Source: Methylorubrum salsuginis (GTDB lineage: Bacteria; Pseudomonadota; Alphaproteobacteria; Rhizobiales; Beijerinckiaceae). From it: DNA of 64,000 nt. The notes beneath the pieces are model-generated. The model searched no databases. It was not told the origin of the DNA and saw only the letters and a list, made by a program, of their open reading frames with translations. A program made the translations under genes and the position numbers. The stretch is taken from the NCBI RefSeq assembly GCF_900114375.1, contig NZ_FOSV01000002.1:62001-126000 (forward strand), written 5' to 3'. This document shows, in pieces, positions 8,280 through 18,857 of the stretch. How positions within the stretch are numbered: position 1 is the first letter of the stretch; every line of letters starts with the position of its first letter.

Positions 8280-8598
8280 GGCGCGGCCATTGGCGCGCCT
8301 CCGCCGGGCACGGGGGCGCATCGTCCCATTCCCATCTCGTTCCGGTCCGTTCTCGGCCTAACTGTATCTGCACCGGTCTCTATTTTTCGAATGGGACGGG
8401 GCCCGCACACGCACTGCTTTGGTCATCTCGAAGACAATGCGTTCTCGTTGATACCGTAAAAATGAAATCGAATTTTCCACCTGATATGGCCCAAGATCCA
8501 AACATCATGCTTGGATGTAAGCTTTTTTCAGCGTAATCGATCCGGGATCATGCGCCGATGTTCAGTTTTGGCGTGTGTTTTTGCAATCGGGGGTTCAG
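8280..8598 (+). promoter_or_regulatory. AT-rich leader of the RTX gene
   Basis: A 319-base region without a gene. From about 8360 its base composition becomes markedly more AT-rich than anything nearby (runs such as CTATTTTTCG, GTAAAAATGAAATCG and AAGCTTTTTTCAG). This fits a regulated promoter and long untranslated leader of the RTX gene. No individual -35/-10 pair or operator can be assigned with confidence. Confidence 0.4.
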
Positions 8599-11583
8599 GT
8601 GGCCGTCAAGGATAACAAGAGCGAGATCGTCATCGCCTATGTCGATGCGGGCACCAAAGTAAAGACCGGCGAGGTCGATACGATCGTCGGAACCGATCTG
8701 CCCGATCGAATCGACGGAAATATCCAGGTCGGTGCCTACGGGATTTGGTCGAACGGTCAGACGGTCGCCCGGACCGGACGCATCTTCGGCAATTCACAGA
8801 CTTTATCCGGCGGAAGGGGCGACGACTCCGTCGGCGCCAGCATGGGCGGCGCGGTCGGGATCGGTGGCTTCGCGATCATCGAGACCAACACGGTTCGGCT
8901 CTCCGGAGACGAAGGGAGCGACGGTCTGTCGTTCGGGATGGGAGGATCCGCCTACAAGGGAAGCGGGTACACGATCCGGAACAACGACGTGTCGCTGTCC
9001 GGCGGGGCCGGGGACGACAGGCTGAGCCTGAGCTTCACGAAGTCCTTTCTCGACCCCGAGGCGACCCTGAATCTGACCTCCAACCGGATCGCGGCCGAGG
9101 GCGGCGACGGCAACGATCAGTTCAGCATCGAAACCAACTTCAAGGACGCGAGCAACCGGGTCTCGGTCGGTGGCGGCGCGGGAACCGACAAGCTGACGTT
9201 CCGCTATATCGGCGCGGACGCGGTGATCGCCGACCTCCAGGCCGGCACGATCGACACGCTCGGGATCACCGTCACCGGCGTCGAGTCGTTCGAGATCCGC
9301 AGTGGCACGGGCGACGACCAGCTGAAGGGCGGCGCCGGCGACGATCGCCTCGATGCGTCCACGGGAGGCGGTGCGCTCTCGGGCGGCAGCGGAAACGATC
9401 GGCTGATCGCCTCGCTGTTCGCGGCGCCCGGTGCCGACGACGCGCCCGTGGCCACCGAGGGCCAGCGCCTGTCGCTTTCGGGCGATGCGGGCGACGATTG
9501 GATGACGGCCGACAGCAGCATCCGCGGCGCCCGGGCCGCGGACAACACCGTGATCGTCTCCGGCGGACTGGGCGCCGACGCGGTCAGCCTCGAGATCGAA
9601 GCCGACGATGCGACGGTCGTCGGCAACGGCTTCACGGTCGAGACGGGCAAGGGCGGGGATCGCATCTCGGGCGGGTTCGACGCCGACGCATCCCAGATCA
9701 CCGGGAACGCGATTACCCTCAAGGCCGGCGACGACGACGATTCGCTCCGTTTCGAACTGAAGGCCGAGGCGGAGGAGGGCGGGGCGGCGAGCGTTTCCGG
9801 CAACACCGTCACCCTCGCCGGGGAGGCCGGCAACGACGTGATCGACCTGAGACTGCGCACTGAGACGGACGACGTCCACTATCCGCAGCGCATCCAAAAA
9901 AACACGATCATCCTCGACGGCGGCGCGGGTGACGACGAGATCACGGTCGAGACCGACGTACTCTCCGGCAATGTCATCACCGTCCGCGGTGGGACCGGAA
10001 CCGACACCTTCGTGTTCGAAGTCGACGGCGATCCGGCCATCACGCTCGACTTCTCGAAGACCTACGACCGGACCGTCTTCGGCGTGAGCCTGAGCGGCAT
10101 CGAGGCCGTCGCGGTCGAGACCGGGGCGGGGAACGACATCCTGACGGGCGGCTTCGGCGCCGACACCCTGCGCAGCGACGAGGGCAACGACCGCCTCGAC
10201 GGCGGGCGTGGCGCCGACCGCCTGTACGGTGGGGAGGGCGACGACACCTACTTCGTCGACGACGCCTCGGATCGCGTCCGGGAGTACGAGGACGAGGGCC
10301 GCGATGTGGTCTATGCCGCGTCCGATTACACGCTCGGGAACGACGACGCCTTCATCGAGGAACTGCGCGCCGATGCGGGCTCCCGTGGCGTGGCGCTCAC
10401 CGGCAACGCGCTCGACAATCTCATCGTCGGCGGTGCCGGCATCGACACCCTGCGCGGCGGGGGCGGCAAGGACACGCTCATCGGCGGGCTCGGCGACGAC
10501 ACCTACGTGCTCGATGACTCGAAGGTCACCCTGGTGGAGAAGGCCAAGGGCGGCATCGACACGATCCAGACGGTGGCGACCTACACCCTCACGGACATCA
10601 ATTTCGAGAACCTGACCCTGACCGGCAGCGCCGCCGCCAACGGGTTCGGCAATGCGGCGGCGAACCGGATCGTCGGCAATGCCGGTGCCAACGCGCTGTG
10701 GGGCTACGGCGGCGACGACGTGCTCGACGCCAGCGCGGGCGGGCGCGACAGCCTCTACGGCGGCCTCGGCAACGACACCTATATCGTCAGCGGCCCCGGG
10801 ACCGTCCTGATCGAGAGTGCCGGCCAAGGCACCGACCTCGTGCGCAGCAGCGTCAGCTACACCCTGGCCGCCAATTTCGAGAACCTCGAACTCACCGGAA
10901 GCGCGGGCCTCAACGGCACCGGCAACGCGGCGGCCAACACGCTGACTGGCAACGGGGCTCGCAACACCCTCGACGGCAAGGCCGGCGCCGACGTGATGGC
11001 CGGGCTCGGCGGCGACGACACCTACGCCATCGACGACGCGGGCGACCGGGTTCTTGAAGGAAAGGGGCAAGGCAAGGACACGGTCCTGGCGAGTGCCACC
11101 TACGCGCTCATCGCGGGCCAGGAGGTGGAAGTGCTTCAGCTCGCTAAAGGCACCGCCACCAGAGCGCTTAACCTGACTGGCAACGAGTTCGCCAACACGC
11201 TCATCGGCAACGATGGCGCGAACGTCCTCGAAGGCCGGCTCGGCGCCGACATCCTGACCGGCAAGGCCGGGAAGGACACCTTCATCTTCGCCTCGACGCT
11301 TGGCAAAGGAAACATCGACCGCATCATCGATTTCTCTGCCAAGGACGACACGATCAAGCTCGACGACGCCGCCTTCAAGGGGCTGCTTTCGGGACAGCTC
11401 TCGCCCGGCCAGTTCAAAGACCTCAGCCTCGCCAAGATCGATTCCGACGATCGAATCCTCTACGACCGGAAGACCGGCACGCTGTCCTACGATGCGGACG
11501 GCTTCGGCAAGGCTTCGGCGGTGGTCTTCGCCGTGCTCGACAACAAGGCCGAAATGTCGGCCGCGGACTTCTTCGTGATCTGA
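8599..11583 (+). CDS. Large RTX-type calcium-binding protein, probable type I secretion substrate
   Basis: About 994 residues from a GTG at 8599 preceded by GGGGG; a GTG at 8575 would add eight residues. There is no Sec signal peptide. Two parts are visible. Residues about 1-480 carry isolated RTX-like turns ([30 protein letters not shown]), each set in a 35-45-residue unit with a beta pattern 'N.(V/I).(L/V).G.(A/G)G.D'. Residues about 500-900 hold clustered GGxGxDxLx nonapeptides with intervening '[15 protein letters not shown]' blocks. The C-terminus ([14 protein letters not shown]) is acidic and then hydrophobic, as in uncleaved type I signals. It carries no catalytic domain I recognise, so it may be an adhesin or surface-layer protein. 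No ABC/MFP exporter genes lie in the window. Confidence 0.88.
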   Translation: MAVKDNKSEIVIAYVDAGTKVKTGEVDTIVGTDLPDRIDGNIQVGAYGIWSNGQTVARTGRIFGNSQTLSGGRGDDSVGASMGGAVGIGGFAIIETNTVRLSGDEGSDGLSFGMGGSAYKGSGYTIRNNDVSLSGGAGDDRLSLSFTKSFLDPEATLNLTSNRIAAEGGDGNDQFSIETNFKDASNRVSVGGGAGTDKLTFRYIGADAVIADLQAGTIDTLGITVTGVESFEIRSGTGDDQLKGGAGDDRLDASTGGGALSGGSGNDRLIASLFAAPGADDAPVATEGQRLSLSGDAGDDWMTADSSIRGARAADNTVIVSGGLGADAVSLEIEADDATVVGNGFTVETGKGGDRISGGFDADASQITGNAITLKAGDDDDSLRFELKAEAEEGGAASVSGNTVTLAGEAGNDVIDLRLRTETDDVHYPQRIQKNTIILDGGAGDDEITVETDVLSGNVITVRGGTGTDTFVFEVDGDPAITLDFSKTYDRTVFGVSLSGIEAVAVETGAGNDILTGGFGADTLRSDEGNDRLDGGRGADRLYGGEGDDTYFVDDASDRVREYEDEGRDVVYAASDYTLGNDDAFIEELRADAGSRGVALTGNALDNLIVGGAGIDTLRGGGGKDTLIGGLGDDTYVLDDSKVTLVEKAKGGIDTIQTVATYTLTDINFENLTLTGSAAANGFGNAAANRIVGNAGANALWGYGGDDVLDASAGGRDSLYGGLGNDTYIVSGPGTVLIESAGQGTDLVRSSVSYTLAANFENLELTGSAGLNGTGNAAANTLTGNGARNTLDGKAGADVMAGLGGDDTYAIDDAGDRVLEGKGQGKDTVLASATYALIAGQEVEVLQLAKGTATRALNLTGNEFANTLIGNDGANVLEGRLGADILTGKAGKDTFIFASTLGKGNIDRIIDFSAKDDTIKLDDAAFKGLLSGQLSPGQFKDLSLAKIDSDDRILYDRKTGTLSYDADGFGKASAVVFAVLDNKAEMSAADFFVI

Positions 11584-11593
11584 CCGACTGGGA

Positions 11594-11617
11594 CGGCCGG
11601 GCGCTTTCGCCCGGCCG
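11594..11617. terminator. Bidirectional terminator between RTX gene and argG
   Basis: A perfect 10-bp stem (CGGCCGGGCG / CGCCCGGCCG) with a four-base CTTT loop lies in the 45 bases between the two convergent stop codons. It has no T-tract on either side. Position and stability support a shared terminator. Confidence 0.7.
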
Positions 11618-11628
11618 CCACCCGATCC

Positions 11629-12870
11629 TCAGCCTTCCCGCTTCTTGCGCTGGGCAAGCGTCCGCAGCCGCAGGGCGTTCAGCTTGATGAAGCCGGCGGC
11701 GTCGCGGTGGTCGTAGGCGACCGCGCCTTCCTCGAAGGTGACGAGGTCCTGATCGTAGAGCGAGTGCGGGCTGGTGCGGCCGATGACGTGGACGCCGCCC
11801 TTGTAGAGCTTGAGCCGCACCTCGCCGGTGACCTTCTCCTGGCTCTTGTCGATCAGCGCCTGGAGCATCTCGCGCTCCGGCGAGAACCAGAAGCCGTTAT
11901 AGATCAGCTCCGCGTATTGCGGCATCAGCTGGTCCTTCAGATGCGCCGCGCCGCGATCCAGCGTGATCGACTCGATGGCGCGGTGGGCCGGCAGCAGGAT
12001 GGTGCCGCCGGGCGTCTCGTACATGCCGCGGCTCTTCATGCCGACGAAGCGGTTCTCGACGAGATCGAGCCGGCCGATGCCGTTGGCCCGTCCCAGTTCG
12101 TTGAGCTTGGCGAGCAGCGCGGCGGGCGAGAGCGTCTCGCCGTCGATCGAGACCGCATCGCCCCGCTCGAAGCCGATGGTGATGACGGTCGGGGTGTCGG
12201 GCGCCTCTTCCGGCGAGAGCGTGCGGGAATAGACGTAGTCCGGCACCTCGACGGCGGGGTCCTCCAGCACCTTGCCCTCGGAGGAGGCGTGCAGGAGGTT
12301 GGCATCGACCGAGAACGGGCTCTCGCCGCGCTTGTCCTTGGCGATCGGGATCTGGTGCTGTTCGGCGAAGGCGATCAGCTGCTCGCGCGAGCGCAGGTCC
12401 CATTCACGCCAGGGGGCGATCACCGTCACGTCGGGCTTGAGCGCGTAGTAGCCGAGTTCGAACCGGACCTGATCGTTGCCCTTGCCGGTGGCGCCGTGAC
12501 AGACGGCGTCGGCGCCGACCTTCTCGGCGATCTCGATCTGCTTCTTGGCGATGAGCGGCCGGGCGATCGACGTGCCGAGCAGATACACGCCCTCGTAGAC
12601 GGCGTTGGCGCGGAACATCGGGAAGACGTAGTCGCGGACGAATTCCTCGCGCAGGTCCTCGATAAAAATGTTTTCCGATTTGATGCCGAGAAGCTCGGCC
12701 TTGCGCCGGGCCGGCTCCAGCTCCTCCCCCTGGCCGAGATCGGCCGTGAAGGTCACGACCTCGCAGCCGTAGGTCGTCTGCAACCACTTGAGAATGATGG
12801 AGGTATCGAGCCCGCCGGAATAGGCGAGCACGACCTTCTTGACGGGTTTGTTCGGGCTGGCGTCGGACAT
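11629..12870 (-). CDS. argG: Argininosuccinate synthase
   Basis: ATP-dependent condensation of citrulline and aspartate, the penultimate step of arginine synthesis. 413 residues from the ATG at 12870, the expected length. The N-type ATP pyrophosphatase loop [10 protein letters not shown] (about 15-24) and the citrulline/aspartate-binding [13 protein letters not shown] are both present, and [21 protein letters not shown] sequence appears as [17 protein letters not shown]. The open frame extends upstream to 13053, but that part is low-complexity and overlaps the spacer before the next gene. The downstream terminator hairpin is shared with the RTX gene. Confidence 0.96.
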   Translation of the reverse strand: MSDASPNKPVKKVVLAYSGGLDTSIILKWLQTTYGCEVVTFTADLGQGEELEPARRKAELLGIKSENIFIEDLREEFVRDYVFPMFRANAVYEGVYLLGTSIARPLIAKKQIEIAEKVGADAVCHGATGKGNDQVRFELGYYALKPDVTVIAPWREWDLRSREQLIAFAEQHQIPIAKDKRGESPFSVDANLLHASSEGKVLEDPAVEVPDYVYSRTLSPEEAPDTPTVITIGFERGDAVSIDGETLSPAALLAKLNELGRANGIGRLDLVENRFVGMKSRGMYETPGGTILLPAHRAIESITLDRGAAHLKDQLMPQYAELIYNGFWFSPEREMLQALIDKSQEKVTGEVRLKLYKGGVHVIGRTSPHSLYDQDLVTFEEGAVAYDHRDAAGFIKLNALRLRTLAQRKKREG

Positions 12871-13066
12871 CGGCGAGGGCTCTGGCAGGGGGGAGGGAGC
12901 GCGCGGGCGCGGTTGCCTGCGGCTTAACAGCAGGCCGGAGCGCCACGCAACCGCGGCCGCATGGCCACGGTTGTCCCGTGCGGCCCGCCTTTTGCGGCGA
13001 CGCCCCGTCTTGCGGTCGAGGGGCTCCGGGACGACGATGCGAACGCGCGGCAAGGAGACACGCTGA

Positions 13067-13693
13067 ATGGCGCGACGGCCGACCCTGGAATTCTGGTACG
13101 AGTTCGCCTCGACCTATTCCTACCTCGCGGCCATGCGCATCGAGGCGCTGGCGGAAGCCGCCGGCGTCGAGATCCGATGGCGGCCCTTCCTGCTCGGGCC
13201 GATCTTCGCGGCGCAGGGCTGGACCAACTCGCCGTTCAACCTCTACCCGGCCAAGGGCCGCAACATGTGGCGCGACCTCGACCGCGAGGCCGCGCGGCAC
13301 GGCCTGCCCCCGGTGACGCGCCCGAACCCGTTTCCGCAGAACTCGCTTGCCGCCACCCGCGCGGCGACCTACGGCGCCGACCACGGCTGGCTGGTGCCGT
13401 TCTCCAAGGCGGTGTTCGAGACGAGTTTTGCCCGCGGCGAATCGATCGCCGAGCCGGCGGCGGTGGCCAGGATCCTCGACCGGATCGGCCTCGACGGCAC
13501 CGCGATCCTCCGGGCCGCCGCCGGGGAGGCCAACAAGGGCCGCCTCAAGGTCGCGGGCGAGGAGGCGCGCTCGCGGGGCATCTACGGCGCGCCGAGCTTC
13601 CTGGCCGAGGACGGCGAGCTGTTCTGGGGCAACGACCGGCTGGAGCAGGCGCTCGCCTGGGCCGCGGGCGACCGGCCCGCGGGGCTGCGATAG
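13067..13693 (+). CDS. 2-hydroxychromene-2-carboxylate isomerase-like protein (DsbA fold, kappa GST)
   Basis: 208 residues. It starts with [15 protein letters not shown], where the serine of STYSY corresponds to the glutathione-activating serine of kappa-class GST/HCCA isomerases. The helical insertion follows ([18 protein letters not shown]), and the cis-proline loop GAPSFL at about 175-180 closes the thioredoxin fold. HCCA isomerases act in naphthalene-type degradation using glutathione. No aromatic ring-cleavage operon is present, so a general glutathione-dependent isomerase or transferase role is as likely. It converges on the next MFS gene with a three-base gap. Confidence 0.88.
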   Translation: MARRPTLEFWYEFASTYSYLAAMRIEALAEAAGVEIRWRPFLLGPIFAAQGWTNSPFNLYPAKGRNMWRDLDREAARHGLPPVTRPNPFPQNSLAATRAATYGADHGWLVPFSKAVFETSFARGESIAEPAAVARILDRIGLDGTAILRAAAGEANKGRLKVAGEEARSRGIYGAPSFLAEDGELFWGNDRLEQALAWAAGDRPAGLR

Positions 13694-13696
13694 CGA

Positions 13697-14998
13697 TCAG
13701 CCCCTCTTCAGGTCCTTGCCGCGGGTCTCGGGCAGCAGGAAGGCCGCGACCGTGCCGACCAGGCTGAAGGCGGCCAGATAGTAGGCCGGCATCATCCGGT
13801 CTCCGGTCGCCGCGATCAGCCAGTTGACGAGGTAGTTGGTCGAGCCGCCGAACACCGAGACCGACAAGGCGTAGACGATCGACAATCCCGCCGAACGCAC
13901 GGCCCGCGGCAGCGATTCCGGGATCGCCACGATGATCGCCGCCGCGTTGATCGAGGAGAGCGCCGAGAGCAGGAAGGTGACGGCGTAGACGGCGGGCGCG
14001 CCGGGCTCGCGCAGCAGCCACCCGAAGGCCGGCACCGCCGCCACGAGGATCAGGGCGCGGGGCCAGATCAGCACCGGGCGGCGTCCGAAGCGGTCGGCGA
14101 GCCAGCCGCCGAGCAGCGGGAAGGCGACCGAGGCCAGCCCCAGCGCGATCGGCACCGCGTTGGCGGCGGTCTCCGACAAGCCGAGCGTCGCCCCGGCATA
14201 GACCGGCATGTTGGTGCCGATGGCGTTCGACACGGTGGAGGCCGCGATCACCAGGAAGGTGAGCCCGAGAAGCCGCCCGTGCTCGCGCAGCAGACGCATC
14301 ACCACCGCGCCGGTCGAGGCGGCGGCCTGCGGGTCGTGATCGGCGCCCGCCGTCTCGGGCAGGTGGCTGCGGATCACGAGGCCGACCGGCACGACGAGGA
14401 GACCGAGGCCGAACATCAGGCGCCAGCCCCAATCGGCCATGGCGGCATCGCCCAGGGCCAGCGTCAGCCCGGTGGCGAACAGTCCGGCGACGAGCGCGGC
14501 GCAGCCCTGGCTGGCGATCTGCCAGCTCGCCACGAAGCCGCGCTTTTCCGGCGGGGCCGCCTCGACGAGGTAGGCGGTGGAGGGCCCGACCTCGCCGCCG
14601 AGCGCCAGCCCCTGGATCAGCCGCCCGGCGATGACAATGGCTTGCGCCCATCCCCCGATCACGGCGGTGCCGGGGCAGGCCGCCAGCATCAGCATACCGA
14701 CCGCCATCAGGCCGATGGTGAGCAGCATCGCCGGCTTGCGCCCCGCCCGGTCGGCCAGTGCCCCGATCACCACGCCGCCGACGGGGCGCATCACGTAGCC
14801 GATGCCGAACAGGGCGAGCGAGGCGAGCAGGCTGTCGGTGGCGCTGCCCCCGGGGAAGAACGTCTCGCCGATCGCCTTGGCGAAGAAGGCGTAGATGGTG
14901 AAGTCGTAGAATTCGAGCGCGTTGCCCAGCACCACGGCGCCCACCGCCTTGCGGTCGAGGCGAGCCGGGGGCGTCGCTGTGGTGACGGGGGCGTTCAT
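13697..14998 (-). CDS. MFS transporter of the metabolite:H+ symporter (MHS) type
   Basis: 433 residues from the ATG at 14998, which has an AGGAG site eight bases upstream. Twelve hydrophobic segments are visible. The N-terminal [16 protein letters not shown] and the [13 protein letters not shown] loop between segments 2 and 3 are typical of the MHS branch (relatives of citrate, proline/betaine and alpha-ketoglutarate carriers). [13 protein letters not shown] repeats the loop in the second half. The substrate cannot be read from sequence; an organic acid is the likeliest. It is transcribed divergently from the dienelactone hydrolase gene, with about 120 bases for promoters. Confidence 0.88.
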   Translation of the reverse strand: MNAPVTTATPPARLDRKAVGAVVLGNALEFYDFTIYAFFAKAIGETFFPGGSATDSLLASLALFGIGYVMRPVGGVVIGALADRAGRKPAMLLTIGLMAVGMLMLAACPGTAVIGGWAQAIVIAGRLIQGLALGGEVGPSTAYLVEAAPPEKRGFVASWQIASQGCAALVAGLFATGLTLALGDAAMADWGWRLMFGLGLLVVPVGLVIRSHLPETAGADHDPQAAASTGAVVMRLLREHGRLLGLTFLVIAASTVSNAIGTNMPVYAGATLGLSETAANAVPIALGLASVAFPLLGGWLADRFGRRPVLIWPRALILVAAVPAFGWLLREPGAPAVYAVTFLLSALSSINAAAIIVAIPESLPRAVRSAGLSIVYALSVSVFGGSTNYLVNWLIAATGDRMMPAYYLAAFSLVGTVAAFLLPETRGKDLKRG

Positions 14999-15117
14999 CC
15001 GGTCTCCTGATCGTCGTCGTGCCGGGCCGTTCAAGCCGCAAGGCGGGGCGGCTGTTCCCGCGAGGCCGACCCGCAGCTATGAGGGCACGGGGGAACGACG
15101 AGGCATCGAGCGACGCC

Positions 15118-15987
15118 ATGCAGGACGAATCCCGACACGATCGCGCGAGCGCCGAGCCCGGCCGCCGCGCCTTCCTCAAGACCAGCCTCGGGGCGGGCTT
15201 CGCGCTGGCCGTGCAGCCGGTCTCGGCCGCCACCGTCACGACGCCGAGCGACGGGCTGACCGTCGGCGAGGTGCGGGTGCCCTCCCTCGGCGTCGAAATC
15301 CCGGCCTACCGGGCGATGCCGGCCTCGGGCGGGCCGTTCCCGATCATGCTGGTCGTGCAGGAGATTTTCGGGGTCCACGAGCACATCAAGGACGTGTGCC
15401 GCCGCTTCGCGAAACTCGGCTACTACGCCATCGCCCCCGATCTGTTCGCCCGCCAGGGCGACGCCACCAAGGCCGACATCCCGACGATCCGTAACGAGAT
15501 CGTCCCGAAGGTGCCCGACGCGCAGGTGATGGACGACCTCGACGCCACGGTGGCGTTCGCAGGCCTCAGCGGTTCGGCGGACGTGAAGCGGCTCGGCATC
15601 ACCGGCTTCTGCTGGGGCGGGCGCATCGTCTGGCTCTACGCCGCCCACACCAACACGCTGAAAGCGGGCGTGGCCTTCTACGGCATCCTCGGCGGGACCG
15701 CCTCGCCCCCCTCGGAGCTGAAACCGCGCAACCCCGTCGATCTCGCGGGCGAACTCCAGGCGCCGATCCTGGGCCTCTACGCCGGCAAGGACGACAACAT
15801 CCCGATGCCGATCATCGAGCAGATGCAGAAGGGGTTGAAGGACGCCAACAGCTCCTCGCGGATCGAGGTGTTTGCCGACGCCCCCCACGGCTTCCACGCC
15901 GATTACCGCCCGACCTACCGCGAGGGTCCGGCGAAAGAGGCGTGGGGCAAGGCGCTGGCGTGGTTCAAGGCGAACGGGGCGGCGTGA
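15118..15987 (+). CDS. Exported dienelactone hydrolase family protein
   Basis: 289 residues from ATG 15118 (an ATG at 15079 is possible). The N-terminus carries a twin-arginine-like signal, [17 protein letters not shown], followed by SAA, so export by Tat is likely. The alpha/beta-hydrolase core shows the dienelactone hydrolase triad: the nucleophile in GFCWGG (Cys), the acid in YAGKDDN, and the histidine in [11 protein letters not shown]. These enzymes open carbon-carbon lactones or related esters. The YPSYAYR-type substrate loop is not obvious and the real substrate is unknown. Neighbouring MFS and tautomerase genes suggest a small-molecule degradation context. Confidence 0.9.
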   Translation: MQDESRHDRASAEPGRRAFLKTSLGAGFALAVQPVSAATVTTPSDGLTVGEVRVPSLGVEIPAYRAMPASGGPFPIMLVVQEIFGVHEHIKDVCRRFAKLGYYAIAPDLFARQGDATKADIPTIRNEIVPKVPDAQVMDDLDATVAFAGLSGSADVKRLGITGFCWGGRIVWLYAAHTNTLKAGVAFYGILGGTASPPSELKPRNPVDLAGELQAPILGLYAGKDDNIPMPIIEQMQKGLKDANSSSRIEVFADAPHGFHADYRPTYREGPAKEAWGKALAWFKANGAA

Positions 15988-15993
15988 GGCCGC

Positions 15994-17271
15994 TCACGCG
16001 GCCACGGGCACCGCGTCCCGCGGCCGCGTGCCGACGAACAGGGCCATCATCGCCGCGGCGATGCACAGAAACCCCGCCGAGACGAACGCGGAAAAATAAT
16101 CGCCCGTGCCGGTGCGGACCGCGCCCGCGGCCCAGGCGGCGCTGGCCGCGCCGATCTGGTGGGCGGCGGCGATCCAGCCGAACATCAGCGCGGCGTTCTC
16201 TTCGCCGAACACCTTGCCGGCGAGGCTGACGGTCGGCGGCACGGTGGCGATCCAGTCGAGGCCGTAGAACACGGCGAACAGCGACAGGCCGTAGACGCTG
16301 AAATCGAACGCGTAGGGCAGGAACATCAGCGAGAGCCCGCGCAGGCCGTAATACCACGCGAGCAGGCGGCGCGGGTCGATGCGGTCGGTGAGCCAGCCCG
16401 AGGCGGTGGTGCCGACGAGGTCGCACAGGCCCATCAGGGCCAGCACGCCGGCGGCCGTCACCGCCGGGATGCCGCGGTCGATGCAGGCCGGGATCAGGTG
16501 GGTGCCGATGAGCCCGTTGGTCGAGGCGCCGCAGATGAAGAAGGTGCCGGACAGGAGCCAGAAATCGCGCGAGCGCAGGCCCGTCGCGAGGCCCTGGAGC
16601 GCCCGCCGGGCCGGGTTGATCCCGCCCCGCGGCGCCGGCTGCACGGTCGTCTCGCCGAAGCGGGGCAGGCCGAGATCGGCCGGGCGGTCGCGCATCAGCC
16701 ACGCCACCAGCGGGACGAGAGCGAGCGCGGACAGCGATACGGTGATCGCCACCATGCGCCAGCCCGGCCCCTCGGCGAGGTGGGCCAGCACCGGCAGGAA
16801 CACGAGTTGCCCGGTGGCGGCACTCGCGGTGAGCAGCCCGACCACGAGGCCGCGATGGCGCCCGAACCAGCGCGCCGCGACCGTTGCGCCCAGGACGTTC
16901 GCCACCATGCCGGTGCCCGCGCCGACGACGAGGCCCCACAGCAGCACCATCTGCCAGACCTCGCGCATCAGCACGGTGGCGGCGGTGCCGATGGCGAGCA
17001 CCACGAGCGTGGTGCAGACCGAGCGGCGCAGGCCGAACCGCTCGATGATCGCCACCGCGAACGGGCCGATCATGCCGTAGAGGAAGATGTTGAGGGCGAT
17101 GGCCCCGCTGATGGTCGCGGTGCTCCAGCCGAGTTCGCGCTCCCACGGCACGATCATCACCCCCGGCGTCGCCCGCACGCCCGCGCCGACCAGCAGGACG
17201 AGGAAGGTCACGCCCGCGACGATCCAGCCGTAATGCAGGCGCGCGGGTGACGGGGGCGTGGAGGAGAGCAT
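15994..17271 (-). CDS. MFS transporter (OFA/monocarboxylate-like)
   Basis: 425 residues from the ATG at 17271, giving a short cytoplasmic start and then LHYGWIVAGVTFLVLL. That GW(I/V)V entry, together with GWSTATISGAIALNIFLYG, is typical of the oxalate/formate antiporter and monocarboxylate-like MFS group. Twelve segments and a central loop with RPADLGLPRFGE are visible. The second half contains GWLTDRIDPRRLLAWYYG. The cargo is unknown. It is convergent with the dienelactone hydrolase (six bases between stops). An in-frame extension to 17373 is less likely because it reads through a GC-rich hairpin sequence. Confidence 0.87.
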   Translation of the reverse strand: MLSSTPPSPARLHYGWIVAGVTFLVLLVGAGVRATPGVMIVPWERELGWSTATISGAIALNIFLYGMIGPFAVAIIERFGLRRSVCTTLVVLAIGTAATVLMREVWQMVLLWGLVVGAGTGMVANVLGATVAARWFGRHRGLVVGLLTASAATGQLVFLPVLAHLAEGPGWRMVAITVSLSALALVPLVAWLMRDRPADLGLPRFGETTVQPAPRGGINPARRALQGLATGLRSRDFWLLSGTFFICGASTNGLIGTHLIPACIDRGIPAVTAAGVLALMGLCDLVGTTASGWLTDRIDPRRLLAWYYGLRGLSLMFLPYAFDFSVYGLSLFAVFYGLDWIATVPPTVSLAGKVFGEENAALMFGWIAAAHQIGAASAAWAAGAVRTGTGDYFSAFVSAGFLCIAAAMMALFVGTRPRDAVPVAA

Positions 17272-17411
17272 GCCGGGCTCCGGGGCGTGGGCCACGTGTA
17301 CGTGTTTGCGAGCGAACAGGATCGTGCGCTCTCCTCCCCACAAGGGGGAGGGGACCCGCGCTAGGACCGGCATTTACGATGCTGGGTAGGCGTGCGGGTC
17401 CGAGGCGGCGC

Positions 17412-17792
17412 TCAGGCGTATTGCGCCTCGCCGTTGCCGAAGGACCAGTTCTCCTTCGGCACCTCGACGAGGCTGATGAACACGTCCTCGCGCCGCAGCC
17501 CGAGCCGCGCGTGCAGGCCGTCGGCGACGGCGCGGTAGAAGGCTTTCTTCAGTTCGACGCTGCGCCCGGCGTTCAACGTCACCTGGATCGTCAGGGCGTC
17601 CGCGCTGCGCTCGATCCCGAGATAGGTCGGGTCGATGACAAGGCCGCCCGGCGCATGCTCGCTGATGACTTGGAAACGGTCGTTCTCCGGCACGTTGAGC
17701 GTCGTCCGCATGGCCTCGTAGACCACGTCGCCGACGGTCCGGCGGTATTCCGGCGGCTTGCCCTGGGGCAGGTCGATGCGAACGAACGGCAT
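17412..17792 (-). CDS. Tautomerase superfamily protein
   Basis: 126 residues beginning MPFVRIDLPQGK, so Pro1 becomes the N-terminal catalytic base after Met removal, the hallmark of the 4-oxalocrotonate tautomerase superfamily. The size matches a fused two-unit (MSAD/cis-CaaD-like) member rather than the 62-residue 4-OT. The ending VEVPKENWSFGNGEAQYA is characteristic of one such subgroup. The exact substrate is unknown; a keto-enol or dehalogenation activity is possible. It lies four bases after the MarR gene on the same strand, so the two are probably one operon controlled by that regulator. Confidence 0.88.
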   Translation of the reverse strand: MPFVRIDLPQGKPPEYRRTVGDVVYEAMRTTLNVPENDRFQVISEHAPGGLVIDPTYLGIERSADALTIQVTLNAGRSVELKKAFYRAVADGLHARLGLRREDVFISLVEVPKENWSFGNGEAQYA

Positions 17793-17796
17793 GGTC

Positions 17797-18225
17797 TCAG
17801 GTCTCCGGTCGGGGGGATTCGATCCGGGCGAGCCGCCCGGCGAGGTCGGCGACGATGGCCGGCGGAAGTGCGCTCTCGACGCGCGCCTGCGCTTCGCGCC
17901 ACAGCGGCAGGGCGGCCGAGAGCGCCGCGCGGCCCGCGTCGGTCAGCGCGGCGACGCGCTCGCGCTGATCGGCGGCGTTGACGGACAGCCGCACGAAGCC
18001 GCGCCGCTCCAGCGGATCGAGGTTGCGGCCCATGGTCGAGCGGTCGAGCGCGGCCTCCGCGGCGAGCCGCGTCACGCCGACGGGCCCGAGCCGGTCGAGG
18101 ATGCGCAGGATCGAGAACTGGGTGATGCGCAAGTCCACCGGCCGCAACGCCGCATCGTAGGCGGCGGTGATCGCGCGGGTGACGCGGCGCAGGTTCGCGC
18201 ACAGGCAGGGCGAGTCGGCGGCCAT
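17797..18225 (-). CDS. MarR family transcriptional regulator
   Basis: 142 residues with the MarR winged helix: LRITQFSILRILDRLGPVGVTRLAAEAALDRSTMGRNLDPLERRGFV covers helices 3-5, followed by the wing SVNAADQRERVAALT. The N-terminal CLCANLRRVTRAITAAYD dimerisation stretch has two closely spaced cysteines (CLC), which could serve redox sensing. It is the first gene of a two-gene unit with the tautomerase. A perfect palindrome sits 6-17 bases upstream of its ATG, which fits autorepression. Confidence 0.92.
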   Translation of the reverse strand: MAADSPCLCANLRRVTRAITAAYDAALRPVDLRITQFSILRILDRLGPVGVTRLAAEAALDRSTMGRNLDPLERRGFVRLSVNAADQRERVAALTDAGRAALSAALPLWREAQARVESALPPAIVADLAGRLARIESPRPET

Positions 18226-18230
18226 GAAGC

Positions 18231-18242
18231 GGGTATATACCC
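18231..18242. promoter_or_regulatory. Probable MarR operator: perfect 12-base palindrome
   Basis: GGGTATATACCC lies just upstream of the marR-type start codon (18225), in an otherwise very GC-rich sequence. Size and place fit a dimeric MarR autoregulatory site. The TATATA centre could also overlap a -10 element. The spacer to rlmH on the other strand continues to 18359 and holds no gene. Confidence 0.6.
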
Positions 18243-18359
18243 ATTTTCTGCCGCTTCAATGCCGGGTTCGATGGCGGCGTCGGCTCCGTGAGACGCCGCG
18301 CCCGGATCATGCTATCGCCGGCCTCCTCGCGAATTCCTTGTCAGGACGGCCCTTCCGCC

Positions 18360-18857
18360 TTGCGCCTCCTCGTCGTCGCCGTCGGACGCCTGAAGAACGG
18401 GCCGGAGCGGGATCTGACCGCCCGCTACCGCGAGCGCGCCGCCGCGCTCGGGCGGAGCCTCGGCGTCACGGCTTGCGACCTTCCCGAAATCCCGGAATCC
18501 CGGGCGCGCCGCGCCGCCGACCGGGTGGCGGAGGAGGCCGAGGCGATTCTGTCCCTGATTCCGGCGGACGCCGCGCTGATCGCCTGCGACGAGCGCGGTC
18601 GCTCCGACTGGCCGAGCGAGCGCCTCGCCGCCCGGATCGGGGACTGGCGCGATGCGGGGCGCCCGGCGCTCGCGTTCGTGATCGGCGGGGCGGACGGACT
18701 TCACGAGCGCGTGCGCTCACGCGCCGACCATATTCTCGCCTTCGGAGCGGCGACACTCCCGCACGGGCTGGTGCGCGTGCTCGTCCTCGAGCAGGCCTAC
18801 CGGACTCTCACCATCCTGGCGGGCCACCCCTATCACCGCGGCGATCCCGACGCATGA
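18360..18857 (+). CDS. rlmH: 23S rRNA pseudouridine-1915 N3-methyltransferase
   Basis: SPOUT-class methyltransferase that modifies pseudouridine 1915 in helix 69 of 23S rRNA using SAM. The core begins LRLLVVAVGRLKNGPERDL. It ends with the knot region FVIGGADG...LPHGLVRVLVLEQAYRTLTILAGHPYHRG, which is essentially invariant in RlmH. Starting at TTG 18360 gives 165 residues, near the family's 155-160; ATG 18309 would give 182 and adds an unconserved stretch. Its stop overlaps the envC start (ATGA), placing it at the head of the envelope cluster. Confidence 0.92.
   Translation: MRLLVVAVGRLKNGPERDLTARYRERAAALGRSLGVTACDLPEIPESRARRAADRVAEEAEAILSLIPADAALIACDERGRSDWPSERLAARIGDWRDAGRPALAFVIGGADGLHERVRSRADHILAFGAATLPHGLVRVLVLEQAYRTLTILAGHPYHRGDPDA

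Noticed and set aside
8803..11070. Very long open frame antisense to the RTX gene
   Set aside because: High GC3 leaves opposite strands open. The translation is Val/Ala/Arg-rich low-complexity sequence with no domain, while the plus strand shows clear RTX repeats.
13697..18225. Genomic island suspected from transport and degradation genes
   Set aside because: No integrase, tRNA, flanking direct repeats or shift in base composition is visible, so it may be ordinary accessory metabolism.
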